Assembly: GCA_021014325.1 (NCBI GenBank)
Contig: CM037461.1
Coordinates: 2,567,501-2,631,500 of the forward strand
From: Plazaster borealis
Lineage: Eukaryota > Echinodermata > Asteroidea > Forcipulatida > Labidiasteridae
DNA: 64,000 nucleotides
Direction of reading: 5' to 3'
Made by a program: the position numbers and the translations under genes. Shown piece by piece: positions 21,977 to 36,500 of the stretch (position 1 is its first letter; the number at the start of each line of letters is the position of its first letter). Under the pieces are notes generated by a model. The model was given only the letters and a program-made list of their open reading frames with translations, made no database searches and was not told the origin of the DNA.

Positions 21977-21989
21977 TTATTATTTTATT
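21976..21989 (-). terminator. Candidate poly(A) signals for ZC3H4
   Basis: Minus-strand AATAAA occurs at 21984-21989 and 21976-21981, only 28-41 bases past the stop codon. If used, the 3'UTR would be very short; if not, it runs into the MITE at 21684-21976. Confidence 0.3.
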
Positions 21990-22016
21990 TTACCTACGGT
22001 CTACACGGAAGAAGAA

Positions 22017-24517
22017 TCAGCAGAATGGAGACGCAGTGGGATCTTTAATTTTAAACATGTCCTTCAGAGATAAATCATCCGGAGGTAAAATAGCTAAATT
22101 AGTTGGCTCCACCATTTCAGAGTCCACTTTTTGCGAGTTTACAACAGGAGGGGCAACGACTGGCGCTCCGGCGGCACCTTCGTTTTGAATCGTTCTGGTG
22201 TTTGCAGGGGTCTGGTTAGCACTGCCTGGCGGCCGAGCGATGCTCTGGTTGAATGAACTGGTAACCTGCGGCATGCGGTGATGCGCGCTCGGAACTTGTC
22301 GGTGCTCCATTGTACCAGCTGAAACAGCCGGCTTACTGCTGTCATCGGACGACGTGTCCACGTCCGTCTTGTCCGTTCTCTTCGGAATCTTTGGTATGGA
22401 AAATCCCGCGAGGGCGCTTTTAGGGGGTCTCTTCCGAGATTCGGGTAGACCCACGGAGTGATCAGAATCGCTACCACTGGCTTTGGTCCTCTTAGATCTT
22501 CTGATTATCAATTCCGAATCTGAGCCTGAGTCGGACACTGGTCTGGTGATTTCCGGTTTGTCGTTTTCACCTCTTAATTTGATTCTCAAAATGAGCGGGG
22601 GCTCCTTTGGGTTGCTGGTAGGTTTTGGTGTGGTAGGGCTTGCTGGCGTCTGCTCTTCTTTCGGAAAAGGCTTAATGTCTTTTTCATCCGGACTAGGGGA
22701 TGCAGCGGGTGCCGAGTTCTGGCGGATCAGAGACGTTGTTTCTGTTTTGATTTCATTAAGTTTGGGTTGACTCAGCTGCCTCATCAGCTTAGAGTCAGCC
22801 GACTTGCCAGTTGCTTGCTTTGCGAGATCGGATTCAGGCGTACTTGCCTGTGGCAAGCGTTGCCCGGTAGTATTTAAACTTAACAGCGGTCTTAAAGGCG
22901 GCTGCTGCGAGACTGATTCCGAGGTATCACCGCCCCCGATAATGGAATCCTGATGTGGACTTTGATTTCCCTGTTTCTGCGTTTGCCTCGCTACTCGAGG
23001 ATCCTTCAGAGTGGTGGAGTTCACAGGTCCCCCAGTGGGAGAATCGGTGTTCCTGGGATCAGACGATGGCATTCTCTGTCCACTATTTGGTGCGCCCCTA
23101 AGCAAAGCTGGTCCTCTTATTGGCATGGAACCTCTCACATGTGGTCCTCTAGGGCGTGGAGGTCCTCCCCCGTGCATCAGCGGATGCCCCATGTTCTGTG
23201 ACGGACCACGGTTAGGCCCAGACATTCTGTTCGGCAAGGGTATCCGATTTGGGTTCTCGTTAAACATGGATCCTCCACGAAATGGCATACCTTGATGCGG
23301 GAAACGAGGTCTCATATTTCTCATGGGGGGGCCTGGTGGGCCACGTGGTGGGAACCTCGGTCCTTGGTTCATGTTGCCCTGAGGGCCGCCTGGAGGAAAC
23401 CTTGGGAACCGACCATTGGGAAATGGGGGAAAACTTGCATTGGGTGGACACATGCCTGGCATGCGTGGACCTGGCGGCCGTGGACCTGGCGGCCGTGGCC
23501 CAGGTCCAGGAGGAGGACCAAACGGACCCCCTTGAGGAAATGGAAGAATACCCGGTGGTGGAATCCCAACTTGAGGTGTCGGGAGAAGTCCTCCTTGCTT
23601 TCCTTGATTTTCGGGACCCTCTTGTCCTTGAGTTTGGTTCGCGGACGCGGACGCATTCAACCTTGGATCTCTGTTGGCCAATCTGGGATCTCTCTGCACT
23701 GGAGGAGCTTGTTCGTTAGTAGAGGCTGCATTATTTTCAACACTTTGAGTTCTTGGATCGCGTGGTCTCTGTATTCTGGGATCTGCTGGTCTGGCAGGTC
23801 TGGGCTCAACCGGAGGGGCAGTCGGGGCAGCTGTAGTGGTCTGGACACTGGCAAAATCCGGATGCGATTTAAGTTCTGTTGGTGTGAGAAGCTCAATTGG
23901 TGCAAGAGTTGGTCGACTATCGGTGTCATTGATCGTGTACTCATTGTCTTTCCAGAGGAGTTTGCGCAGCCGCAAATCAGACTTATCTTTCTTTTCTCTG
24001 TCCGCGCGAGGATCTTTAAGTTTCTCGTGGTGCGTCACCTCGAGCAAGATGAACTCAGTCAGCAGTTTGGAGTTCAATACGCTGTCCCCGCCGGCACCTG
24101 GAAGCACAGGTTGATCCGGGAGACCCGTCGGCTTCTGTCCAATCAAAAGCTTTGGAATCGGTTGTTGACTTGGCGAACCGCTCTTATTACCGACGAGTCC
24201 CAGAATGTTGCTCAGAGCATTCTGCTGTGCCAGGACGCTGGGATCGGACGCCTGTCCCAGCGTCGGAGGTTTCGCCGAAAACAAGCTGGCGAGGGCGTTT
24301 GGGAGGAGCAACTGCGACCCCAGAGGTTGCTGTTGAAACAGCAGGGAGTCATTTGTTGGTTGCTGCTGCTGCTGCTTTGCAGCTGGTTGATCGTTTCCGA
24401 GGACGTCAGTTTGGGATTTGTTTTTCTCTCGGACAGTCTTGATGACGCTCGTGATGCTCAGTGCGCCATTGCCCGCATCGTCTTCATCACTGGAGTACCA
24501 GTTGTCATCATCACGAG
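22017..24517 (-). CDS. ZC3H4: ZC3H4 exon 10 (last coding exon)
   Basis: It encodes residues 877-1709. Acceptor gcaaatttcag/CTCGTGATG on the minus strand. It starts with [13 protein letters not shown], followed by SVIKTV and a predicted-disordered region with many DPR[LIV] motifs, a glycine/proline-rich tract ([12 protein letters not shown]), serine-acidic patches and the family-typical C-terminus ending [11 protein letters not shown] stop. Long plus-strand frames here (for example 23292-24521) are shadows produced by the proline-rich bias. Confidence 0.93.
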
Positions 24518-27500
24518 CTGAAATTTGCAAAAAAAGAAACGGATACAGTTATTAATTCACAGATTTGTTTCCATTCGTTTTACTATTATTATTATTATTG
24601 ATTTCTGGTATTAAATTAAACCAAGGATGCCTCATAAGTGCGCTTAATCACTGTACTCTTCAAGCCTTAGGGAAACCTTCAAACAAGGGTGCTTGCTATG
24701 TGAACCAGAAACACCGGGGTAAACCCCTACTCTTCCACAACAAGTGTTCTGGAATATTTTACATGCACTACCAATACTAGTACACGGGACCTACGGCTTA
24801 ATGTCCCATCCGAAGGATACAGCGAATATGTTAGAGTATCTTGCTCAAGGAAACAAGTGCCACGACCGGGACTCGAACCCACACTCTGCTGATCAAAAAC
24901 ACCAGAGCTTGAATCCAGTGCTCTTAATTGCTCGACCAAGACACAAAAGGACTTGAAAATCAAACTATCAATTTTGACCACTCAGTGCAGAGCTGTTTAT
25001 TTTCTGTATAAAGCGAGACAGTCACTAAATAAAAATTGTATTTGTTTTTACACCGATGTGTATTAAGCACTGCATACTCAGCACTGTCCTGAGTTCTGTG
25101 AAAAAAATCCAAAAGCATATCACTCGGGTGGGATTCGAACCCACGGCCTTTGCATTGCTAGAGCAGATGTTTTACCACTAGACCACCCGGCTAGTCGGAT
25201 GGCTAGAGGCAGTTTGAATCCTATGTATTAGCAGCGGGTACTGCAACGATTTAATAGATGTAAATTTTGCATCGGGGATAAAGAATATAATTTGTGTTTT
25301 ACCCTTACACCGATGTGTATTAAGCACTGTATACCCAGTACTTTCCCGAATTCTGTGAAAACAAATGCACAGACAAACAAATAAAAATGGTTGAATCATC
25401 GCGTCAGTGCAATAAGGTCGTAAATTCCAATTTTGGTTGTTTTGCGTAAATCACTTTTTATGATTTAAACAATCACTGGTTGTTTAAGACAAGTCCACTT
25501 TTACATATGATTTATGAAGACATTTATAATGCAATCATTAAAAGTGATATCCAAACTTAATTACCTTTGAAACAAGTTTTATGCCTTAATTACCATGGAA
25601 ATTGTAGATATGACTTTGTTGCACGGAGACTGCGCACGGTTTTATACCGGTCAAAAGGTCGTATCTTTGAGATGCGACCTTGTTGCTCGGAACACGTTAT
25701 CGAATATGACGTCGTTTATTGTTAATGACCTGTATCTTTTTAATCACTTTTTTGACCAAACTGAAACTTTTACAGTTTATTCAGACAAAAATGAAGCACC
25801 TTTTGCATATTCTAACTCAATTTCACCAACATTTTGACATACGACCTTGTTGCACTGACACGACGGAATATCTTTTTCCAAGAAGCAACGTAAACTTACA
25901 AGACTCTTTCTCCTTGTTCTCACCGCTCAGTTTCTTCTCCATCTTCTTCTTATCGACCTCCAGCTGTTTCTCTCCGTCCTCCCCTTCCTCAGAAGACTCC
26001 GCCTGCTTTTGTTGTATCCGCATAAACAGCGCCCTCTGTTTGGCTGGCATGTTTTTTGTTACACTTGCAAGGCCTGTGCTCCGGCCATCTGCATTCGGTT
26101 GAAGGGCCTGCTGTTTGACGTGGCTTTGGTCGGAACTGAAAGTCTCAGAGTCATCCCCTGAAAGAAGACGTACAAGTAAACTTCATCATACAATCTTAAC
26201 CTTGCAAGAGAAATGCACCTATTATAAACACATGTAGTGAACGCAAGCGCGCCCTCAATAATAATAATAATTATGGACTCTTATAGCACAATTCAAAAGA
26301 ATGATCATCTATTTTTTTAATTTCACAAAAATGATCAAGAGAAAACCATATACATAGAATGCTCTAGATTACACAGTAGGGCTTTTAAAACCAAGATAAA
26401 CACCATGTAGAAATCATTCTGAAGACCTTGTTTAAATTCAGCGTGCTTCGGCCAAACTTCAAAAAATTTGCGTCCAGAATGCCCCACTTTTGAAAAATCC
26501 TGGGGAGAACCCTTAGACTGGTAGTAATACACATAATGACTATAGAGGGCGGTACACACACAGTAATTATGGCATGCAAGGTCAAAGGTACATCTGGCAG
26601 GAACCAGTAGGTTCGTAAGGCTGGTATCTAGCGTTATACATGGGCCTCAGAGTGTGAGATCTGGGCCCAATTTCACAGAGCCGCTTAAACAGCAAATATT
26701 ACTAAACAGTTTTCTGCTAAGCAAAAATAAGCAGGATACCAGTCACAGATGGTACATGTTAAATGGTATTTTGGCTGGTGACCTTATTTTGGTAAGCATA
26801 ATTTTGTTGTGCTTAGCTGCTTTTTGAGCTTAAGCAGCTCTATGACGGTGATCCTGATTAGTGTCTTTTCTCTATGACATACCTTCCGACAGCTTTCCGA
26901 TTTCCGTTTCCATGAGCAACTTCAGCCTCGCATCTTCCTCCGAGAACCTGTCATCCTTGTCTAGTTTCCCAATGACCTCATGGAACCTCTCTGTTGGCGT
27001 TTCTGGCGTATCGATGACCAGCCCATCTGTCTCGGAGTTGTGTTTCACTCTGGGCCGTCTCATGTCAATATCGCCGTGGTCGTAGTCCTCCGACGAGTCG
27101 CCAGCCGGCCGGAGATGGAGGAGGGACGGGTCTGTCGATCGTTGCTGCGTGTAAAGCTGGAGTTTGGGTCGGCCTGGCGACCCTTGAGAGTAGGGTGGTG
27201 ATTTCTGAATCTGCTGCGGCGGCGATTGCTGCAGATGCTGAGGCGACTGCTGCAGATGCTGAGGCGACTGCTGCGGATGCTGAGGCGACTGCTGCAGATG
27301 CTGAGGCGACACCTGCGGGTTCTGGTTCAACCTCTGCAGATGCTGCGGCAGGTTGGGCTGCTGTTGCTGTCGCACCGGGCCGGATTCCGTACTGTCCGCG
27401 GAATCTTGTAATTGTTCTTGCTGACGGTGCACTGGCGGCGGCATGACCTCCATTGGTGGAGGACCTCTTGGGAAGGGGTTATTGTCTCTCTGAAATGGTT

Positions 27501-30500
27501 GCTGTTGGGGAAGTTGCTGTTGGGGAAGTTGCTGTTGGGGATGTTGCTGTTGGAGATGTTGCTGTTGGAGGTAATGCTGCTGTTCACCCTGGTCTGGGGA
27601 GCCTTGAAAGTCCTCTTCTTCTTGGGGGTCATTTTGGGGGTTGAAGGAAGCCTGATGAGGCATGGACTGTGGGTCCTCGTCATAGGGCCTCTCCATCCGC
27701 CTTTGACCTTTCTCAAACGGTATACCCGACCCGTAAAAGTTCATTCTGAAATATAGAAGGAAAAAGATCAGCTTACTGGTGAAAATTGGCAATAACGAAA
27801 TTCCAGTAGCACAGGCCTGGAATTTCACGGAGGCCATGGACTCCGTTGCCCTTGGTCTTGGCCTTGGTGCCCCTTTCAAAAGTTTCACATAGACTTTAAG
27901 ATTTTCCAATGGAAGTGCCCTTTGCAAAGCGAAAATGGCCTTGCCCTGTACAGATGAAATACCAGCCCTGGGCCCTATTTCATAAAGCTGTTTATCAGAA
28001 AATTCTGCTGAGCAAATTTCTTTGCTGAGCAAGAAATGAGTGGGGTACCAGTCACATCAATGGTAACTGCATGGTATTTTGGCCGGTAACCTATTTTTCC
28101 TACGCAAGAGTTTTCTGTGCTTAGCAACTTTTTGTTGTGCTTACTTAATGCTTCATGAAATTTGGCCCTGGTAACAACGACAAATCACTGTGTAAGTGCA
28201 AAATTGTTGTATCTCCTAAAATAGCACTTACATTACACACGAGTTTGAAAATGTCGAAACTTCATAACTCGCTTATTAAAATAGCCCAGATGTACACACA
28301 AAACATGTACGCGCTGAGATACAACGTTTTTGCCAAAAAGAGATTCAACGTTTTTGCAAAAGCATGATACAACGTTTTTTGCATAATCGAGATACAACGT
28401 TCTTGCACTGATGCCACGAAATACTATTTTCTTGAGATTTCCAATTTGGCAAAAATCGAGATACAACGTTATTGTGAAATTTCCGAGGATGTACGTACTT
28501 TTGCATGAGCTCTTTCTCCCTTCCCTTCTCGAGTTCACCAATTCGTCGTCCCTCCTCGCCAACCAGTTGCGTCTTGATTTCAAAGAGGGATGGAATTTTC
28601 TTGGCGGGATTCATGGCTGACCCGACGGGATGCGGAAGCAATCCTCTTGTCTGGTGAGGTTGACGCTGGATCTCCGGTCCATAGACGTCTTGAAGACCAC
28701 CCTTTAAGACCTACGAAATTGAAATTTTGTTGTGATATTACACTTATATAATACTTAAAGACACTGGACACTATTGGTAGTTGTCAAAGACCAGTCTTCT
28801 CACTTGGTGTATCTCAACATATGCATAAAATCACAAACCTGTGAAAATTTGAGCTCAATTGGTCGTCGAAGTTGCGAGATAATAATGCAAGAAAAAACAC
28901 CCTTGTCACACGAAGTTGTGTGCTTTCAGATGCTTGATTTCGAGACCTCAAAAATTAATTCCGAGGTCTCGAAATCAAATTCGTGGAAAATTACTTCTTT
29001 TTCGAAAACTACGTTACTTCAGAGGGAGCCGTTTCTCACAATGTTTTATACTATCAACAGCTCATCATTACTCGTTACCAAGTAAGGTTTTATGCCAATA
29101 ATTATTTTGAGTAATTACCAATAGTGTCCACTGCCTTTAAAGGCACTGGACACGTTTGGTAATTATCACAGACCACTATTCTCACTTGGTGTATCCCAAC
29201 ACATGCATAAAATAACAAACCTGTGAAAAATCGAAGTTGCAAGAAAATAATGAAAGAAATTTAACACCCTTGTTGCACAAATTTGTGTGCTTTCAGATGC
29301 CTGAAAAAGGCTTCAGGCCTCTCCAATCCCCGCCCTCTCCAGTCCCTGTGGTGGTATAGCTTACCTTTCCAAGAAGTAACCTTGTGTGTTCTGTGAGTGG
29401 CTTATGGGAGAATTTACAACCCTCTCCCTGGTAGCAAATAGCGCCAGTGTGGAAATACTTGCACGGCATGTCACCTAGAAATAATGGTATCACAATATGG
29501 AGCATTTAATAATAATAATAATAATAATATAATAGTGGCTTCTTATATAGCGCACATATCCGTCACTCAGTGACACTCAAGGCGCTTTAACGTTCATTAT
29601 TTTCCTGCAAGGTATTGTGGAGCTACGTTTTGAAGTATGAGACCAAGTCCTTTACATAGCACCATGTAATGGTTTACAAGGTGCTGTGGCGCAATATGCA
29701 GCCAATCAAACCAGGAACACCGGGGCGAACCCCTTCTCTTTACGATAAGTGCACTGGGTTCTTTTACGTGCATTACACAACACACGGGACCTACGGCTTA
29801 ACGTCCCATCCGAAGGACGAAGCATGTGGTTAAGTGTCTTGCTTAAGGACACAAGTGTCACGACTGGGATTCGAACCCACACTCTGCTGATCAGAAACAC
29901 CAGAGCTTGACTTCGGTGTTCTTATCCGCTCGGCCACGACACGCCACATTTGTCGTGAATTGCATACAACGAGAACATCAACAATGTCAATGAAACCTTA
30001 TTATTAAGCACCAAAATGTATTTATCAATTAAGATTTATCAATGTGTTTTCAAAATTTCCCCAACAAATATTTTGATCCAAATTTTGGATTGCAATTTTT
30101 GTCTGTGTTGTTTTTTCCCTTTTGTAAAAAATTGTTGATTAAATATTATGCATGAATCGTCAAAACATGACGAAGAATTCTAGTCACAGATATGCTGCCA
30201 TTCAAAAAGCGGCAGTCACAATATTGAGAGTGCAATTACATAGACTTTTTCGCAAATACTCAGTACGCGTTCATTTGCCGTGGAATGAGGTGCATGCTGG
30301 TCTAGTTAGCGACACATTTGATCGCTAACTAGACAAGCATGCACCTCATTCCACAGCTAACGCATGCGCACGGAGTATTTGCAAAGTAGTCTATGTACAG
30401 GGGATGAAAATAGAGTGTGCCACCAAGAGTTGTCCAGGAAATGAACATCAAATTATGATTTTCAATTATTTTCTTCGACCCATCCACCCACATCAACAAA

Positions 30501-33500
30501 TCTTCATTTTTAACCTCTAGTCTTTCAAGAGGCGCAACCAAGATTTATTGTTGTGACGACGTCAGGTGAATTTGGTCAACGAGAGTGAAATATTAGATTC
30601 AGACACACAACATAGTATTAACAAAATAGAGTTTTAAAGCACAGGGACAACATTGGTAATTGTCAGAGACCAGTATCAGCACTTTATGTAACCCCAACAT
30701 ACATGAAATAACAAACCGGTGAAAGTTTAAGCTAAATCAGTCATTGGAGTAACAAGAAAACAGTGAACAACCCAATTATATGTTTTCACTGTTTTCAAAC
30801 ATCTGGTTTTGGACTCGCGAGATCAAAACCAATTGTTTTACTCATTTCTCCAAAACTATAGCATTCCAAGCAAAAATCTTTCAAGGGAAGTTTTCCACCA
30901 TGACCATCATTATACAATGTAAGTTACATGTATGTGCAAATCTGTGAATATTTAAAAACACTTATTGTAGAGCTGGGAAAAGTTGTACTTACCATGAATG
31001 AAGAGACATTCGTCTCCCTTATGACAATGCCCCTGGATGTAGAACTTGCACTGCTCCATCTTCTTATTCTGCGACACGGCGTGGCTGAACGTGCAATTTG
31101 CTCCCTGAAAAACAGACGACAGAAAAAACAATCAATAATAACTGGGTGCAGTTAAATTTTGTATCAAAGTATGTGGCGTGGCTGAGCGGTTTAGTGCATC
31201 AGACTCAAGTTCTGGTTGCCGAGTAATCGGGTTGTGGGTTCGATTCCCGGTCATGACACTTGTGTCCTTGAGCGAGAGAATTAACTATAAATGCTTCTCT
31301 TCACCCAGGGGTATAAATGGGTACCTGTGAGGGCAGAGATTGTTCTTACGATTGATTTAGCTTAGTGCGCTACATTACTTGGCAGCACAGGCTGTATACT
31401 CCCCAGGGAGCTGAGATGGTTTATGGAATGAAATAAATGGCCCAGTGACCAGGGGTAATAATGTTCGAATGCGCCATGATCACTATTTGGAATTGCGCTA
31501 TAAAAGAGTCGACATTATTATAAAGCACCTTAGACTATCACCACCCCCGTTCCTACCCAGAACTTAGCATTCCTGATACCATCTTGACTCCTTTGAGTAT
31601 GCAGCAACGGCAGCCAACTTTGCACACAGGCTGCAAATCATTCACATTAACAATCTTAACCCTTGCAGGTGCACATTTACTCCAATGTGGATTAGACAAA
31701 GTTATAGTCAAGTGTCTTGCCCAAGGACACAAGTGTCACCACCGGGATTCCAACCCACACTCTGACGCCATCAGAACTTGAGATCAATTGGCGTGTTGTG
31801 GCCGAGCGGTTAAGAGCACCAGACTCAAGCTCTAATGTTTCTGATCACCAGTGTGTGGGTTTGAGTTCCGGTCATGACACTTGTATCCTTGAGCAAGATG
31901 CTTTACCATAATTACTTTGTCCTTCGGACTAGGGAATTCAAACTGTCTCACCTTGTTGCATTTGCCGTCCAAATAAAACTTGCAGATCGGCCGTTGCATA
32001 GTCTGACTCTCCATCGCCTTGCCACGCCCTTTCCCTCCTTTCATTTTTCCACCACGCCCTCTGGCTCCACCCTTTCCTCGGCCCGCAGGGATGTTGGTCT
32101 CTTCCCTGTTGTCATCACCGTCTACCAGGTTACCGCTCCCTTTCATACCGAGAGAGGGCCCAACCCCGTGGCCCTGTTGTGCACCTCTTCCTCTGCCTCT
32201 TCCCTTCCCCTTGCCCCGCCCCGGCATATTGAATCGCCCCGCGCCACGCCCGCGGGTGTGGCCTTCCGAGTGACTGAGCATTTCTTGGTACTTCTCTTCC
32301 TCTTCAGAGTCATAACTGCATTAAAAAGAATTCAAAAGAACAATATGTTCAACTGATAACTTTTTGTCTTTGTCTCCGACAGTAACGCTTCTCAGATTGT
32401 GTATTCCAATAGACTGTGCAAGTCTCGCGCGTATTCGAACATTTGGACCCATTAAAGTGCGTGAGTTTGTTTCCTTCAAGCGTTAAAGCAATGAACGTGG
32501 GACCAAAGTGGTCCCAAAAATGTTAAATTATTCTTCCTGCGCTGACATAACCGCTCCAGATTTTCAGCAATATCTCAAAAACACTACCACATTTTGAAAT
32601 GAAATTTTCACAGGTTAGTTTTATGGTATATATCTACAACTATATAGGATTGAATCAAACCGTGGGTTCCAATTACCAAACAGATACAATCCCTTTAACA
32701 ATCTCTCTGAAAATGATTCAACTCACCAGTTCCGCTCCTCCTCCTCTCGGTTATTCCGTCCCCGCATCCGACCCGCGTTTTCCTCGTCATCTTCGTCTTC
32801 CCAGTAGTCGTCGGGAACGAAGTAACCTTGGGCTCTTTCTCTGGACTTCTGGGGCATGCCGAACTCTTCTTCCTGGGGGGAGTCGTAGTCTGGCGGGGAG
32901 TCGTACCTGGAGGCATTCCGGCGTGGCGGATAACTCCGGTCTAGAAAATTCTCATCTTGAGTTGGGCTACCAGGTGGGGTGACATCCTTCGGTCAAAAAA
33001 ATAAAAAATACATAAATAATTTTTAAAATAATATCAAAATATGGTTAGAAAATTGTTTTTTCAGATAATTGCTAAAATTATAGCTATTTTTTTTAAAATA
33101 TAGTACGTCTCAAAGCCCTTATTCTTATTTATTTCCAGACAATTTTTTTAAGTTTTTGAATTATAATATGAGACCCATTTATGTAACATCTTGGGTTCAT
33201 GTGCATTCAGCAGCCACTGCCAGAAACACCGGGGCAAACCCCCTCTCTTAGCGATAAGTGTAACTGGGTTCGTTTACGTGCATTACACAACACACAGGCT
33301 TTATGTCCCATCCACAGGACAAAGCAATAATAGTTGAGTAATGGTTTACAAGGTGCTGTGGCGCAATATGCAGCCAATCAAACCAGGAACACTGGGGCGA
33401 ACCCCTTCTCTTTATGATAAGTGCACTGGGTTCTTTTACATGCATTACACAACACATGGGACCTACGGCTTTATGCCCCATCTGAAGGCTGCAGCAATAA

Positions 33501-36500
33501 TGGTCAATTGACCGCTCGGCCACAACTCTTCAAAGCCATGGTTAGAAGTAGAAAAGGGTCAACTGCAGAATAAACTGATAGGGAAAATGTAAATAGGCTG
33601 AGGGCTAGAGTTAGGGGTAGGGTTGGAGGTAGGGGTCTAAAACAGTCTCGTACTTCCTCAGCGCTGCCAGAACGATGTCTCCGCCTCCTCTTGGCTTTCT
33701 CCCTCCGATGTTTCTTCTTCCTCTTCTTCCTGTGCGATGATCTGTGATGATGTTCAGAGGTCTCTGCCTTCGTCTCATCCTCCATGTCCTCTTCACCTTG
33801 CTGGGCGTCGTCGTTCCCGTATGAACCCTGACCTCCGGCCTGCTGGTAGTCTCCATCCTCAGTCTGAACTTTGTCTTCCGTAGGGAGCTCTGCATCCTCC
33901 ACAGGCTGAGTGCCTTCCTCTTCGTTCAAGCTATTCTCACCCTCTCCGTCGGACTCTGGCAGCTCTCCGTCTTCCAGAATTTCACCCTCCTCAGCATCAT
34001 CTTCTTCCCTATAATATTAGAATGGTTTGGTCCAGTTAAAGCTCGATACTTAAATTGAAAAAACAGTGTGATTTTGATGTTCTTACATTCGGTTCAGACA
34101 GGCGCTCCAGAGTAGCGCCGAACCAAATTATTGAATTAGTACATGAAAAGTTTGACATCTGAAACAGCTAGTGAGGAGCAACTGGACGCGCTAGAGGTCG
34201 AAAGATCGACTGATGCAGTCGTTCGGAATGACTCTGGAGCATCTTGGTTTCAGACGTCGAATCCAATGCAAATTATATGTTAATGTATGGTAATTAGAAG
34301 AAAGGTTACTTAATGCTATATTTTTAAGCATTCTTCTTCCCATTCTGCTTATACAGCATGGAGGCTTTAATATGGCTCCCTACACATTTTGTTGTTGTTG
34401 GTTTTTTGAGTAAACTTTTTAATTAAAAGAATACATGGCAAAACAGATGTCTGTTTTTTTCACAACAACCTCTGTTGTTGAAATTGTAGTTTCCGTTTGC
34501 ATTTCTCTAAAACAAGCCCCTTTTAAGAGCTCTTGTTAAGCCATTTTACTATTTTTGTACTAGACAATCTGATGTGAATGTAAAAACAAATACATTGTCT
34601 GCGTATTAATAGATAGTTTTATCAACATTGAATATACCACACTAAAGCTTATAAAATGTAACATTTTACGATGGTATTTTTTACAATGTATCTCAAAAGT
34701 CCAGATTTAAATGGGGTGGGGGGGGGCGTAGTTATGCAACTGATTTCCCGCTGAGCCAGTTATTGCTTTTCCTTATTGTGTGTTCAACTAGATAGCTTTG
34801 AATAGACTGTGCGAGTCTCGCGCATATTTGAACTTCCGGGACCATTGTGGTACCAACCATACGGAGACGTGGGCATGATTTTGTTTTGTCAATTATTTTA
34901 GTTTAACGTAGTTTATGGCTATGAAAATTATATAAGTTGTTGGAAATGTAATACTAAGTGATTAACAATATGAAAGTAAAATTAATTCAACAAAATAACA
35001 AAGAAAACCTGAGAATAAGACTTGATCTCCGTTCCCGATTACTTGTAAAGAATTAAGAATGCTGCCCAACTGACAGTCATGTTGTCATTAAACCTATGTG
35101 ACAGACGCACACATTCGTACGTGATTGGCAAATGTTATTTCCGCGTCCCAAGTTTTAATTTTGTTTCAAAGTTAATTTGAACAAATTATTTGTATTATTG
35201 AAAATTTGTTTTAAACAACTTGCTATGGGTATTTTTATTTTTAAGAACTTTGTATTAATATAATTTAAAAAGATTTGATTTCATAGGAAAATATAGTCTC
35301 GTTTGAGTTTTGATCGATATGCGCGAGACTCACAACCTTTATTAGGCAATTATTATAACAAGGAAGAAATGCCCCTCCCCCACCCCCAGGAATTTTCAGA
35401 TAAATTATTGAAGGATTCAAGTTTCGCAAATTCAACAAGACAAAACGCTGCCTCGGACTTCAGGAGTGTTTATGTTTATGTTTGGAAGTTCTTTAACCAG
35501 TCTTGAATATTTGTCGATGCTTTTTACAAAAATTAACTTGTGTTGCTTCCTTTAAAAAAATAAATTGCTTTTGTTGTAATTAATGCATCAAGGCCATAAA
35601 GATCTACAGATTGGCAGTAAATTTAAAGGCATCGTACACGTTTGGTAATTACTCAAAATATATATTAGCATAACAACTTACTTGGTAATGAGCAACGGAG
35701 AGCTGTTGATAGTATAAAACATTGTAGGAAACGACTCCCTCTGAAGTAACGTAGTTTTTGAGAAAGAGGTAATTTCTCACTAAAATAATAAAAACTTCTT
35801 GCAAGAAGTTTTTATTTCTATCTGAAAGCACACAAATTTGTACAACAAGGGTGTTTTTTCTTTCATCATTTTCTTGCAACTTCGATGACCAATTGAGCCC
35901 AAATTTTCACAGGCTTGTTATTTTATGCATATGTTGGGATACACCAAGTGAAAACACTGGTCTTTGACAATTACCAAACGTGTACGATGCCTTTAAAGCT
36001 TGTATTATGAACCAAACAATAATTTATAATAATAAAACAAATTGCATATGAAGAACAACAAAAATGAAGGGAAACATGTTCAGATAAAGACTGGTCACAG
36101 AGCTGCTTATAAGCAGAAAATGATACTCAGCAGTTTCCTGATTAGCAGAAATGAGCAGGATACCAGTCACAGATGATACATGGTGATATGGTATTTTAGC
36201 TGGTAACCTTATTCTGGTAAGCATATATTTGTTGTGCTTAGCTACTTCCTAATGGAATGACCTTCTGCAGTGTGTTAGTTAAAGGTGTGATGGTGGATTA
36301 CCCAAAAGATTGATTTTTGTTTAATTCATGTACGGAATTAAATTTAGCAAAAACCTACTAAAAACATCAGTCTGCCAAACTCACCGCAGGGTTTTAAGCA
36401 GCTCTGTGGTATGGGCCTTGGCACGTGCCCCAAAATGCACTGGCCTTAATGTTCAGTCACATTGGTTTCCCGTATTAAAATGTACGCACCAACATTGCTA

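Noticed and set aside
23292..24521. 409-codon plus-strand frame antisense to ZC3H4
   Set aside because: It mirrors the proline/glycine-rich exon 10. The minus frame has clear family motifs and the plus frame has none.
32019..32273. Proline-rich plus-strand frame
   Set aside because: Antisense shadow of the GRG-rich ZC3H4 exon 4.
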